Below are positions 1 to 5,823 of a stretch of 9,638 nt of DNA, in pieces. The stretch covers positions 1-9,638 of the forward strand of contig AXYY01000001.1 of assembly GCA_000485475.1 (NCBI GenBank). Reading direction: 5' to 3'. Numbering within the stretch: position 1 is the first letter of the stretch; each line of letters starts with the position of its first letter. The stretch is from Candidatus Ancillula trichonymphae ImTpAt (lineage in GTDB: Bacteria; Actinomycetota; Actinomycetes; Actinomycetales; Bifidobacteriaceae). A program made the position numbers and the translations under genes. The notes below the pieces were generated by a model. The model saw nothing but the letters and a program-made list of their open reading frames with translations. It did no database searches and was not told the DNA's origin.

Positions 1-565
1 TGATAATTGTATCAATTGCAATTGCTGTCTTGCCAGTCTGCCTGTCTCCAATTATCAACTGCCTCTGCCCTCGTCCAATTGGAGTCATCGTATCAACTGC
101 CTTAATTCCCGTGTGCAGCGGCTCGAAAACAGACTCGCGGTCCATAACACCAGGTGCTTGCGCTTCAAGAACTCTGCGTCCTTCAGTTTTGATCTTGCCC
201 AGACCATCAACCGGATCTCCCATTGCATCAACAACGCGCCCCAAGTAACCGTCTCCAACTGGAACTGAAAGCACTTCACCAGTCCTGCGAACTTCTTGCC
301 CCTCATCAATGCACTCAAAATCTCCAAGAACAACAACTCCAATTTCTCGCTCATCAAGATTCATTGCCAATCCAAGTGTCCCATCCTCAAAGCGTAGCAA
401 TTCTGAAGCCCTGGCGCTAGGAAGTCCAACAACACGAGCAATTCCATCACCAGCGGCACTAACATGTCCAACTTCGTTCATTTGAGGTGCATCCGTATTG
501 AAATTTTTAATAAAACCATCAAGCGCCTTGCGAATATCGCTACTACTTATCTTCACATCTACCAT
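1..565 (-). CDS. atpA: ATP synthase F1 subunit alpha, N-terminal part (gene runs off the left edge)
   Basis: Alpha subunit of the F1 head, the non-catalytic nucleotide-binding partner of beta in the cytoplasmic hexamer. The 188 codons present begin MVDVKISSSDIRKALDGF and cover the N-terminal beta-barrel (about residues 28-95, with VGHVSAAGDGIARVVGL) and the start of the nucleotide-binding domain. Family landmarks are GRVVDAMGDPVDG (109-121), the MDRESVFEPLHTGIKAVD block (about 141-158) and the P-loop GDRQTGKT (173-180). The ATG at 565 follows an AGAGGA ribosome site and lies 17 nt after the atpH stop, so it is translated within the atp operon. The remaining roughly 60% of the protein lies beyond position 1. 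No defect is seen in the visible part. Confidence 0.97.
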   Translation of the reverse strand, partial: MVDVKISSSDIRKALDGFIKNFNTDAPQMNEVGHVSAAGDGIARVVGLPSARASELLRFEDGTLGLAMNLDEREIGVVVLGDFECIDEGQEVRRTGEVLSVPVGDGYLGRVVDAMGDPVDGLGKIKTEGRRVLEAQAPGVMDRESVFEPLHTGIKAVDTMTPIGRGQRQLIIGDRQTGKTAIAIDTII

Positions 566-582
566 TTTATCCTCTTTCTCAT

Positions 583-1500
583 CTATGCCTTAAATTCCAC
601 TTCAAAATCACTTCTGAACTTGTTGAATGCATTCAGCAAAGTCAAGTCAAAAACCTCATCTTCCACAGAAATCTTCAGTCCACCTAGTATAGTTTTGTCA
701 ACCACAATATTCAGCTGAATGTCTTTCTTGTACTTTTTCTCGCACAACTTCTCAAGTCGCTTCACCTGCTTGGCGGTGGGTGGAACTGCCACAACTGCAT
801 TAACTATTTGAAGTGATCTGGTTTCCGCTATCTTTTCTGCAACCTTTTGTAAACTCCCCAGGTACTTTCCGCCGTCGGGCATGGCAGTTGCATATTTGGC
901 AAAAAGAATCGTTACTGGATCTAGTTTTGTGCCGATTCTGGACTTATTGCCAAACAGCTGATCAACAACCTCAATTCTACCATCTAGTGGTTGACTTGAC
1001 GTTGACAAAAGCTCGCGCAGACGCACAATATCAGGGTCTACCTTTGACAAGTCCTTAAGTTTAACCACAAGTTCAAACAATTCTTGTTCAGTTTGCTCCA
1101 GCCGCGAGATTTTTCTTGTACCTTTGCCTTCAACTTCTTGCGCTTGCACAGAAATAATACAACTCGTGAAACCAAACTTTCCAACAGCAACTTGCAGATC
1201 TCTAGGTCTTGACCATTTATTCTCAACCAGTTTAGAAACTATAGAAACCGTTAACTTCTCGGGTTTCAATGCCTTAAGAACCTTTTTTGCAAGAGTCTGC
1301 CTATCTGCAACACTCCGATTTGGATCAGTTAACTTCTTAGCTAGCAGTGGGTGCATCTCCAGTGCAAACACCAACTCAAAAAACTCCTCAGCACACTTGA
1401 AGTTTATGCTTGAACTTGCATTTTGTATCGCTTCTGCAAACTCCTGGCCAACAGATAGAATTGAATCTTGTGAAGTTCTGGCTAAACCAAAATCAATCAT
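583..1500 (-). CDS. atpH: ATP synthase F1 subunit delta (OSCP family)
   Basis: Delta is the peripheral-stalk subunit that ties the F1 head to the b subunits. The protein is 305 residues, far longer than the roughly 177 of E. coli but close to the long form (about 270) of actinobacteria. The C-terminal OSCP signature is clear: residues around 265-285 read VVDKTILGGLKISVEDEVFD, the family's D-x-x-(I/L)-x-G-G-(L/I) block. The N-terminal half is helical and weakly conserved, with YATAMPDGGKYLGSL in the middle. The ATG at 1500 lies 5 nt after the atpF stop, and a GGAGG ribosome site overlaps the end of atpF, implying translational coupling. The order b-delta-alpha is standard for the operon. Confidence 0.95.
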   Translation of the reverse strand: MIDFGLARTSQDSILSVGQEFAEAIQNASSSINFKCAEEFFELVFALEMHPLLAKKLTDPNRSVADRQTLAKKVLKALKPEKLTVSIVSKLVENKWSRPRDLQVAVGKFGFTSCIISVQAQEVEGKGTRKISRLEQTEQELFELVVKLKDLSKVDPDIVRLRELLSTSSQPLDGRIEVVDQLFGNKSRIGTKLDPVTILFAKYATAMPDGGKYLGSLQKVAEKIAETRSLQIVNAVVAVPPTAKQVKRLEKLCEKKYKKDIQLNIVVDKTILGGLKISVEDEVFDLTLLNAFNKFRSDFEVEFKA

Positions 1501-1505
1501 TACTA

Positions 1506-2240
1506 CTAGTCCTCCGACTCATCTTTTGTGCGTGGTTTCATATAAAAACGACTAGCTCTAGTCTGGGCAAATTTGCTTGAAGAAACTCGCTTAACTACTG
1601 CATTTTTATCTGCACCTGCACCCGAGCGGCTGTTTGCATTCTTGTTGCTGAGTTCTCTTTTACCGTCATTTTCAACTTCCTTGAAACTACTTTCGAACTT
1701 GCCTAGTGCGGCATCAAGAATTTTTGATTGTTGCTGAGTGTTGTCAACACCTTTTTGAAGCATACTTTGGGTGATTGACATGGCTAGTGACCCCACCTCC
1801 TTCTTCAGCAAGTTTTCAACTCTCTTGCTCTCCGATGCAACTGCCCGATACGCATTCTTGATAATAAGTTCCGCATCATTGGAAGCCTTGATTTTTGCAG
1901 AATTTATGATGTGTGCCGCCTCATTTCGTGCATCATCTTTGATCTTGGTAGCTTCCAACTTGACATCCTTCATTTGAGACGTGTAGTCAGCATACAGTTT
2001 TTCTGCTTCTGCCTTGATATTACTAGCGTTTACAAGTTCACCATCTATCTTTTCTGCGCGCTTATCGAAAACCTCGTCCATCTTCGGTAGCGCAAACCTG
2101 TAGAAAAAAACCGCCAAAACTGCAACAACGACGAATGACCACAGGATTTCAGAAGGTGCCGGTATAAATAAATCAATACCCTTGTGCTCATTTTCAGTAT
2201 AAAGAACCGCAGAACTAGCGGTATTCAAAGTACTTGACAT
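1506..2240 (-). CDS. atpF: ATP synthase Fo subunit b with long basic C-terminal tail
   Basis: Subunit b forms the peripheral stalk from the membrane to F1. From the ATG at 2240 the protein has 244 residues: a short periplasmic N-terminus, one membrane span (about 32-50, ILWSFVVVAVLAVFFYRFAL), then a long charged coiled coil beginning PKMDEVFDKRAEKIDGEL. An upstream in-frame ATG at 2246 exists, but the AAGGG ribosome site is only about 3 nt from it and about 9 nt from the ATG at 2240, so I prefer the latter. Typical b subunits end near residue 160-185. Here some 55 extra residues (about 190-244) are polar, Ser/Asn/Lys/Arg-rich and low in complexity. It sits between atpE (22 nt gap) and atpH (5 nt gap). 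Confidence 0.93.
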   Translation of the reverse strand: MSSTLNTASSAVLYTENEHKGIDLFIPAPSEILWSFVVVAVLAVFFYRFALPKMDEVFDKRAEKIDGELVNASNIKAEAEKLYADYTSQMKDVKLEATKIKDDARNEAAHIINSAKIKASNDAELIIKNAYRAVASESKRVENLLKKEVGSLAMSITQSMLQKGVDNTQQQSKILDAALGKFESSFKEVENDGKRELSNKNANSRSGAGADKNAVVKRVSSSKFAQTRASRFYMKPRTKDESED

Positions 2241-2262
2241 AATCATCTTCCCTTGAAACTAA

Positions 2263-2487
2263 CTAACTCGTAAATAAGAAACCTGCGATCAAACCCAAAA
2301 GTGCCAGAACTTCAATGAATGCAACACCAATAAACATGGTAGACTGTAACTTACTGGCAATTTCAGGTTGACGAGCCGTGCCCTCAATTGTTTTACCAAT
2401 CATGATACCCAAACCGACACCAGGACCAATGGCAGCCAAACCGCAACCAATAGTAGCAATATTGCCAACAACCTCAGCACTTAACAT
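2263..2487 (-). CDS. atpE: ATP synthase Fo subunit c
   Basis: Subunit c is the proteolipid of the membrane rotor ring that carries protons. From the ATG at 2487 the product is 74 residues, normal for the family: a first membrane helix rich in Gly (GLAAIGPGVGLGIMIG, about 16-31), the polar loop with the conserved ARQPE (38-42), and a second helix with the proton-binding Glu59 in FIEVLALLGLIAGF. The frame is open further upstream to 2541, but AAAGGA sits 8 nt before the ATG at 2487 and the added residues would be atypical. It is the first atp gene here and appears to have its own promoter. The subunit a gene normally preceding it is absent, and rnpB is divergent instead. Confidence 0.95.
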   Translation of the reverse strand: MLSAEVVGNIATIGCGLAAIGPGVGLGIMIGKTIEGTARQPEIASKLQSTMFIGVAFIEVLALLGLIAGFLFTS

Positions 2488-2521
2488 AATACATGTCCTT
2501 TCCATAAAATACAACGTTACC

Positions 2522-2532
2522 ATTGTAGCACA
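2522..2532 (-). promoter_or_regulatory. Extended -10 promoter of the atp operon
   Basis: The minus strand reads TGTGCTACAAT, with TACAAT as the -10 box. The predicted start near 2515 gives a leader of about 28 nt before the atpE ATG, including its ribosome site. No good -35 box lies 16-18 nt upstream. The TGTGN element matches the other promoters of this window, which is the main support. Confidence 0.55.
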
Positions 2533-2565
2533 TTTCTTCATCTAGTGTGTACTTTTTGATAATTT

Positions 2566-2576
2566 TGTGGTATAAT
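2566..2576 (+). promoter_or_regulatory. rnpB promoter (extended -10)
   Basis: TGTGGTATAAT with a perfect TATAAT -10 box at 2571-2576. The predicted +1, 7 nt downstream at about 2583, coincides with the first paired base of the RNase P RNA P1 helix, so little or no 5' leader needs removing. The -35 region is not recognisable. It is divergent to the atpE promoter, with about 44 bp between the two -10 boxes. Confidence 0.75.
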
Positions 2577-2582
2577 GCGCCT

Positions 2583-2981
2583 GGATGAGTTGTTTGGGCA
2601 ATCGCGTGTTTTTCACGAGGAACTTCCGGACTACGTAGAACGGCGTGGTTGTTAACAGCAACCGAGAGTGATCTTAGGGAAAGTGCCACAGAAACTATAC
2701 CGCTCTTGATGCGTGGGCACGGTGTTGGTGCGGTGCGTGCGTAGAACTGAAGTAAGGGTGAAAAGAGTTGAGGTAAGAGCTCACAGCACACATGGTGACA
2801 TGTTCTAGTAGTAGAATTTATGTGAATGGTAAACCCCACGCGTAGCAAGGTCAAGTAGAATTTAGGGTTGTTCGCTCAATAAATTCGGGTAGACTGCTTG
2901 AGTCTACAAGCAATTGTAGACCTAGATAGATGATTGCCATCAATTATGGTACAGAATCCGGAGTATAGAACAACTCATCCA
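2583..2981 (+). ncRNA. rnpB: RNase P RNA, bacterial class A
   Basis: Catalytic RNA of RNase P, which removes 5' leaders from tRNA precursors. The ends pair perfectly in helix P1: GGATGAGTTGTT at 2583-2594 with AACAACTCATCC at 2969-2980. Between them the conserved blocks occur in order: GAGGAACTTCCGGAC (CR I and 5' P4, 2617-2631), CCACAGAAACTATACCGC (about 2686-2703), AAGGGTGAAAAGAGT followed by GGTAAGAGCTCAC, then GGTAAACCCCACG, AGCAAGGTCAAGTAGAA, TCGGGTAGACTGCTTGAG, CCTAGATAGATGA and finally ACAGAATCCGGAGTATAG (CR V and 3' P4). About 399 nt is a normal class A size. The P4 helix differs from the usual bases by compensatory changes. No protein-coding call is needed in this interval. The 3' end is set by P1 and may be off by a few bases. 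Confidence 0.96.
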
Positions 2982-2998
2982 CTTTACTTGTGCGCGCA

Positions 2999-3038
2999 TT
3001 CTCAGGTGTGAACAAACCGCCACAAAACCACCCGAGAA
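2999..3038. terminator. Possible hairpin between the convergent rnpB and DUF2342 genes
   Basis: TTCTCAGGTG (2999-3008) and CACCCGAGAA (3029-3038) form a 10-bp inverted repeat around a 20-nt loop. In the minus-strand RNA the single imperfection is a G-U wobble, while in the plus-strand RNA it is an A-C mismatch, so it suits the end of the minus-strand gene better. There is no T-run, so it is not a classic intrinsic terminator. Confidence 0.3.
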
Positions 3039-3049
3039 CCGCTTGGAAA

Positions 3050-4507
3050 TTACTTGAGCAGTGAGTCCCAGTCGTGGTCAATTTTTATGCTGTTCGCGTT
3101 ATCATTCAGCGTAATTCCTCGGTACTTTGCATCTCCTGCAATAAATGCGTCAACATTTTCAATGGCTAGTGAGTTAGGCATTGCATCTGGATGTAACCAC
3201 ATACTGTCTCTTAAGTTCTCACCAAGTATCAAGTTGACCTTTTCCCAGAAATTCTTGCACTTCCCGTATGAGGAAATCTTTGGTCTAGTCCCCAGCAACT
3301 CCTCAGATGCGACTCGAGCCTCCGAATTGCTTGTGCGGTTCCTTATAAATGCTTCCTGCATTTTTGTCAGGTTCGAAATATGCGGGGCACCCGCTCTAAA
3401 TACAACATGATCAATCCATGTGTCGATGAGGACTAATAGATCTCCTAGTTGCTGTTTTGCCTTTGTAACAGTTTCATTTTCTACATGTTTTGATGAGTCA
3501 AACAATTCACCTATGTTCAGACTAGAAACAGCCTCGCTATCAATGCTGTTGATGAGTGCATTCACTCTATCTGCCATATTTTCAAGCAGGATCAGTACAT
3601 AACCTCGAATCCAAGATGCTACATTAAATAACCTGGCACCCGCTGCTTCTCGTAGTGCCAAAAAACTTGCAGCCTCATCTGCTCGAACAGCTGCACTTTC
3701 AGCAAACTTACGGACATTCTGCGGAATTAGGACTTCTTGGTTGTCAAGCAAAGGAATTAGAAGATCAATACTACCAGTTGCACTTTTCGCGAAGTGACCA
3801 ATTGACGCGCCTAATTGTGACGACAGTGCGGTTGAGGCGATGTTGTTGAGAACTGTGTTCATTTTCTGCGGGTCTCCTAGCGGTAACATACCTTGAAAAC
3901 CGTTCATGCTGAAGCCCAGCATGCCCTTGTGATCTGCGTTCTGCACGTCTTCACCACTAGCGTTCATCTCTTCAAGAAACCCCTTGATGTTGTCGTTCAT
4001 GGCAGCTGCGGCCGCCTTAACATTTGGGTTCACAATCTTCTCCCAGGTTGGCAACGTCAACTTCAACCACGACATGATAGAAACAACCTTCGATGACTTA
4101 ACTGGTTGAAATTCGATCACCGAGTCCAGCCACAAGTTGGCCGTTCGCAAAGATGACAGAAACTTTTCAGATTCAAACGCAGAAACACTTGAATTATTCG
4201 CACTACCAATCTGTTCTTTTGCTGAATTCAGTAGTAAGTTCTCGTTAACTAGTCCATCGGAATTCTTGGCTAATATGTTATCCAGAAAGTCTTTCATGAT
4301 GTTGCCAAAATTTTCTGGAATCTCAAAACCTCCACCACCTGCACCAAAATTTTTAGCAAAATTACCCATAATATCATCAGGTAAACCATTATATCTGTTA
4401 TTTGAACTTGAACTACCCGTATTCATCTCTCGTTCGACTTTCTCTTCTACTCCGTCAAGCGACTCGTCGATGAATTTTCTTAGCTCGTCATCTTCATCTG
4501 TTTCCAT
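3050..4507 (-). CDS. DUF2342/Zincin_2 family 'zinc-dependent metalloprotease' homologue, active-site histidine missing
   Basis: A soluble 485-residue protein of the actinobacterial DUF2342 (Zincin_2) family, whose substrate is not established. Residues 1-60 are acidic, then Ser/Asn/Gly-rich and low in complexity. The conserved body starts near 110. Landmarks are MGL-like GMLGFSMNGFQGMLPLGDP (195-212), an S-x-Q-L-G-A-S-I-G segment (230-237), the helix DEAASFLALREAAGARLF (277-294), the DLLVLIDTWIDHVV segment (356-369) and a C-terminal LGENLRDSMWLHPDAMP (428-444). As I recall, family members read REAAH at the helix, the remnant of HExxH. Here it is REAAG (286-290), so zinc chemistry is doubtful. 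The ATG at 4507 follows AAGGA by 6 nt. The divergent Lon-like neighbour matches the Rv3195/Rv3194c arrangement in mycobacteria, supporting a shared envelope-related role. Confidence 0.85.
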   Translation of the reverse strand: METDEDDELRKFIDESLDGVEEKVEREMNTGSSSSNNRYNGLPDDIMGNFAKNFGAGGGGFEIPENFGNIMKDFLDNILAKNSDGLVNENLLLNSAKEQIGSANNSSVSAFESEKFLSSLRTANLWLDSVIEFQPVKSSKVVSIMSWLKLTLPTWEKIVNPNVKAAAAAMNDNIKGFLEEMNASGEDVQNADHKGMLGFSMNGFQGMLPLGDPQKMNTVLNNIASTALSSQLGASIGHFAKSATGSIDLLIPLLDNQEVLIPQNVRKFAESAAVRADEAASFLALREAAGARLFNVASWIRGYVLILLENMADRVNALINSIDSEAVSSLNIGELFDSSKHVENETVTKAKQQLGDLLVLIDTWIDHVVFRAGAPHISNLTKMQEAFIRNRTSNSEARVASEELLGTRPKISSYGKCKNFWEKVNLILGENLRDSMWLHPDAMPNSLAIENVDAFIAGDAKYRGITLNDNANSIKIDHDWDSLLK

Positions 4508-4519
4508 ATCGATTCCTTT

Positions 4520-4530
4520 TGTGATATACT
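4520..4530 (+). promoter_or_regulatory. Promoter of the Lon-like protease (leaderless start)
   Basis: TGTGATATACT, with TATACT as -10 box at 4525-4530. Seven bases separate it from the ATG at 4538, so the predicted +1 falls on or next to the start codon. No ribosome-binding sequence precedes that ATG, which fits a leaderless mRNA. No convincing -35 box. Confidence 0.6.
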
Positions 4531-4537
4531 GTTATAC

Positions 4538-5320
4538 ATGAGGCACCATTATACCACAAAAACCGATGGGTTGTTAGTGAAAGTGTCTAGAATTGTCGTT
4601 AGGGTCGTACTTATCACGGTTTTAGCGCTACCGTCAGCGTATTTAATTGAAGTTCCAGGTTATACTTTTGATGTTTTGGGCAAGTCGAACGACAAGAGCT
4701 TGATAAAAATCAACGATCAAGATGGTCAAAGTGATGAATCAAACGGGAAGATACTACTATTAACTGTTTTGTCTGGTGGTGGATCAATTTCCTATACGCC
4801 GACTTTTCGCGTACTGCCCGCACTAGTGAAAAAAAATCAGGTAGTTATACCATCTGAGGTTGTTTATCCACCAACTTATAGCGAAGATCAGTCAAAGAAT
4901 ATAGAAATTCAAGAGATGCATACTACTCAGGATAGTGCGAAAGCAGCAGTTGTGAAGTACATAAAGAATAAACTTGGAGAAGAATATACAGACAAGGTGG
5001 AGACGCAAATTGATGATGTTGGAGGTCCGTCCGCTGGATTGGCATTTGCTCTAGGCATTTTGCAAAAGAGCGGAAAATATAATTTGACTAGGAGAAATAC
5101 TGTTGCAGTTACTGGAACAATTGATGAGAATGGAGTTGTTGGCCCCATTGGAGGAGTCAACCTGAAAATGGAGGCAGCAGTTGGTGCAGGAGCTTCAGTT
5201 TTTATACTACCGGAAAAGAATTACCAAGAACTTGATAAGAACCAGGTGCCTGAAAACATGCGCATAATCCATGTGAATTCACTAGATGGTGCGGTCAATG
5301 CACTGCTGGAGTTGAAGTGA
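4538..5320 (+). CDS. Membrane-anchored Lon-like (S16) serine protease lacking the PDZ domain
   Basis: A 260-residue protein with a basic N-terminus, one membrane anchor (about 18-37, IVVRVVLITVLALPSAYLI) and an extracytoplasmic part of the YlbL type. It has GKILLLTVLSGG (70-81), EVVYPPTYSEDQSKN (107-121) and a MHTTQDSAKAAV segment (127-138) as in that family. The S16 domain follows with catalytic Ser165 in DDVGGPSAGLAFALG and the TGTIDENGVVGPIGGV block ending at catalytic Lys210 in NLKMEAAVGAGA. In YlbL relatives a PDZ domain of some 80-100 residues separates the M-x-x-S/T-Q-x-x-A block from the protease. Here only about 25 residues intervene, and the protein is correspondingly shorter than the usual roughly 340-360. 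The start is chosen from the promoter position, as there is no ribosome site. Divergent from the DUF2342 gene. Confidence 0.9.
   Translation: MRHHYTTKTDGLLVKVSRIVVRVVLITVLALPSAYLIEVPGYTFDVLGKSNDKSLIKINDQDGQSDESNGKILLLTVLSGGGSISYTPTFRVLPALVKKNQVVIPSEVVYPPTYSEDQSKNIEIQEMHTTQDSAKAAVVKYIKNKLGEEYTDKVETQIDDVGGPSAGLAFALGILQKSGKYNLTRRNTVAVTGTIDENGVVGPIGGVNLKMEAAVGAGASVFILPEKNYQELDKNQVPENMRIIHVNSLDGAVNALLELK
4548..4558 (-). promoter_or_regulatory. Promoter of the DUF2342 gene (extended -10)
   Basis: The minus strand reads TGTGGTATAAT, identical to the rnpB and parA elements. Predicted +1 is near 4541, giving a leader of about 34 nt that contains the AAGGA ribosome site of the DUF2342 gene. The element lies inside the first codons of the Lon-like protease gene, so the two promoters face each other. 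Confidence 0.65.
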
Positions 5321-5330
5321 CGCAGATATA

Positions 5331-5375
5331 AAAAACCAAATACAGAAAAACAGACTCTCCATATTTGGTTTTTTT
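5331..5375. terminator. Bidirectional intrinsic terminator between the Lon-like protease and HU genes
   Basis: AAAAACCAAATA (5331-5342) pairs with TATTTGGTTTTT (5362-5373), a 12-bp stem around a 19-nt loop. The right arm merges into a run of seven T (5369-5375) on the plus strand, and the left arm gives a T-run in the minus-strand RNA. It lies 11 nt after the protease stop and 9 nt after the HU stop, so one hairpin can end both convergent transcripts. Confidence 0.85.
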
Positions 5376-5383
5376 GAGGGTGA

Positions 5384-5662
5384 TTATTTAACAGCTGTTT
5401 TAAGAGTGTTTCCAGCCTTAATGCGAACAGCTTTACCAGCAGGAACGCTTATCGGTTCGCCGGTGCGAGGATTCTTAGCTGTGCGAGCTGCAGTATCCTT
5501 AACTTGCGCTTTGAAAATTCCAGTGATTCCAAATTCACCATCTCTTGCAACTGCCTCAAGAAACACATCAACAAATGCATTGAGCGCACACTCAGCATCA
5601 GCTTTTGAAAGACCACCTTTTGATGCAATCTTCCCAACGATATCGATTTTATTTAGTGCCAT
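5384..5662 (-). CDS. hup: HU-family nucleoid-associated DNA-binding protein
   Basis: A 92-residue HU protein, a dimer that bends and compacts DNA. The N-terminal helical dimerisation part (MALNKIDIVGKIASKGGLSKADAECALNAF) is followed by the beta core GEFGITGIFKAQ (42-53) and the DNA-gripping arm with ARTAKNPRTGEPISVPAG (59-76), including the intercalating Pro of NPRTG. The end VRIKAGNTLKTAVK is canonical. There is no Lys/Ala-rich C-terminal tail of the mycobacterial HupB kind. The ATG at 5662 is preceded by AAGGAG at 5669-5674. It is monocistronic, with its own promoter and the shared terminator downstream. Confidence 0.97.
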   Translation of the reverse strand: MALNKIDIVGKIASKGGLSKADAECALNAFVDVFLEAVARDGEFGITGIFKAQVKDTAARTAKNPRTGEPISVPAGKAVRIKAGNTLKTAVK

Positions 5663-5716
5663 TACATTCTCCTTAATTTTGTAATACCTATGATAAACTT
5701 GTGTTTAACACGCAGT

Positions 5717-5727
5717 ATTATAGCACA
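5717..5727 (-). promoter_or_regulatory. HU gene promoter (extended -10)
   Basis: The minus strand reads TGTGCTATAAT with a perfect TATAAT box at 5717-5722. Predicted +1 is near 5710, giving a leader of about 48 nt. A GTGTT-T-AACAC palindrome at 5701-5711 covers the predicted start. No good -35 is present. Confidence 0.7.
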
Positions 5728-5767
5728 TATTTTAGAAAAATGTGGGATTTTAGCAAACTTTCTAGTC

Positions 5768-5802
5768 AAATATAAAAAATGCGGAGGGAAATCCCCTCCG
5801 CA
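5768..5802 (-). terminator. Intrinsic terminator after the coiled-coil protein gene
   Basis: In the minus-strand RNA the stem TGCGGAGGG/CCCTCCGCA (5780-5802, loop of about 5 nt) is followed by a T-rich stretch, ATTTTTTATATTTG. It begins about 22 nt after the stop at 5824 and precedes the HU promoter region, insulating the two genes. Confidence 0.88.
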
Positions 5803-5823
5803 CAGCGTAAGATAAACTATTAT

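Noticed and set aside
2607..2622. parS-like sequence (TTTCACGAGGAAC resembles TTTCACGTGAAAC)
   Set aside because: It lies inside rnpB, where GAGGAAC is part of the conserved RNase P core, and it misses several key bases of the parS palindrome.
2474..2854. Minus-strand reading frame of about 126 codons across the rnpB region
   Set aside because: The interval is explained by a highly conserved RNase P RNA on the other strand. The peptide has no family character and its 3' part overlaps atpE in another frame.
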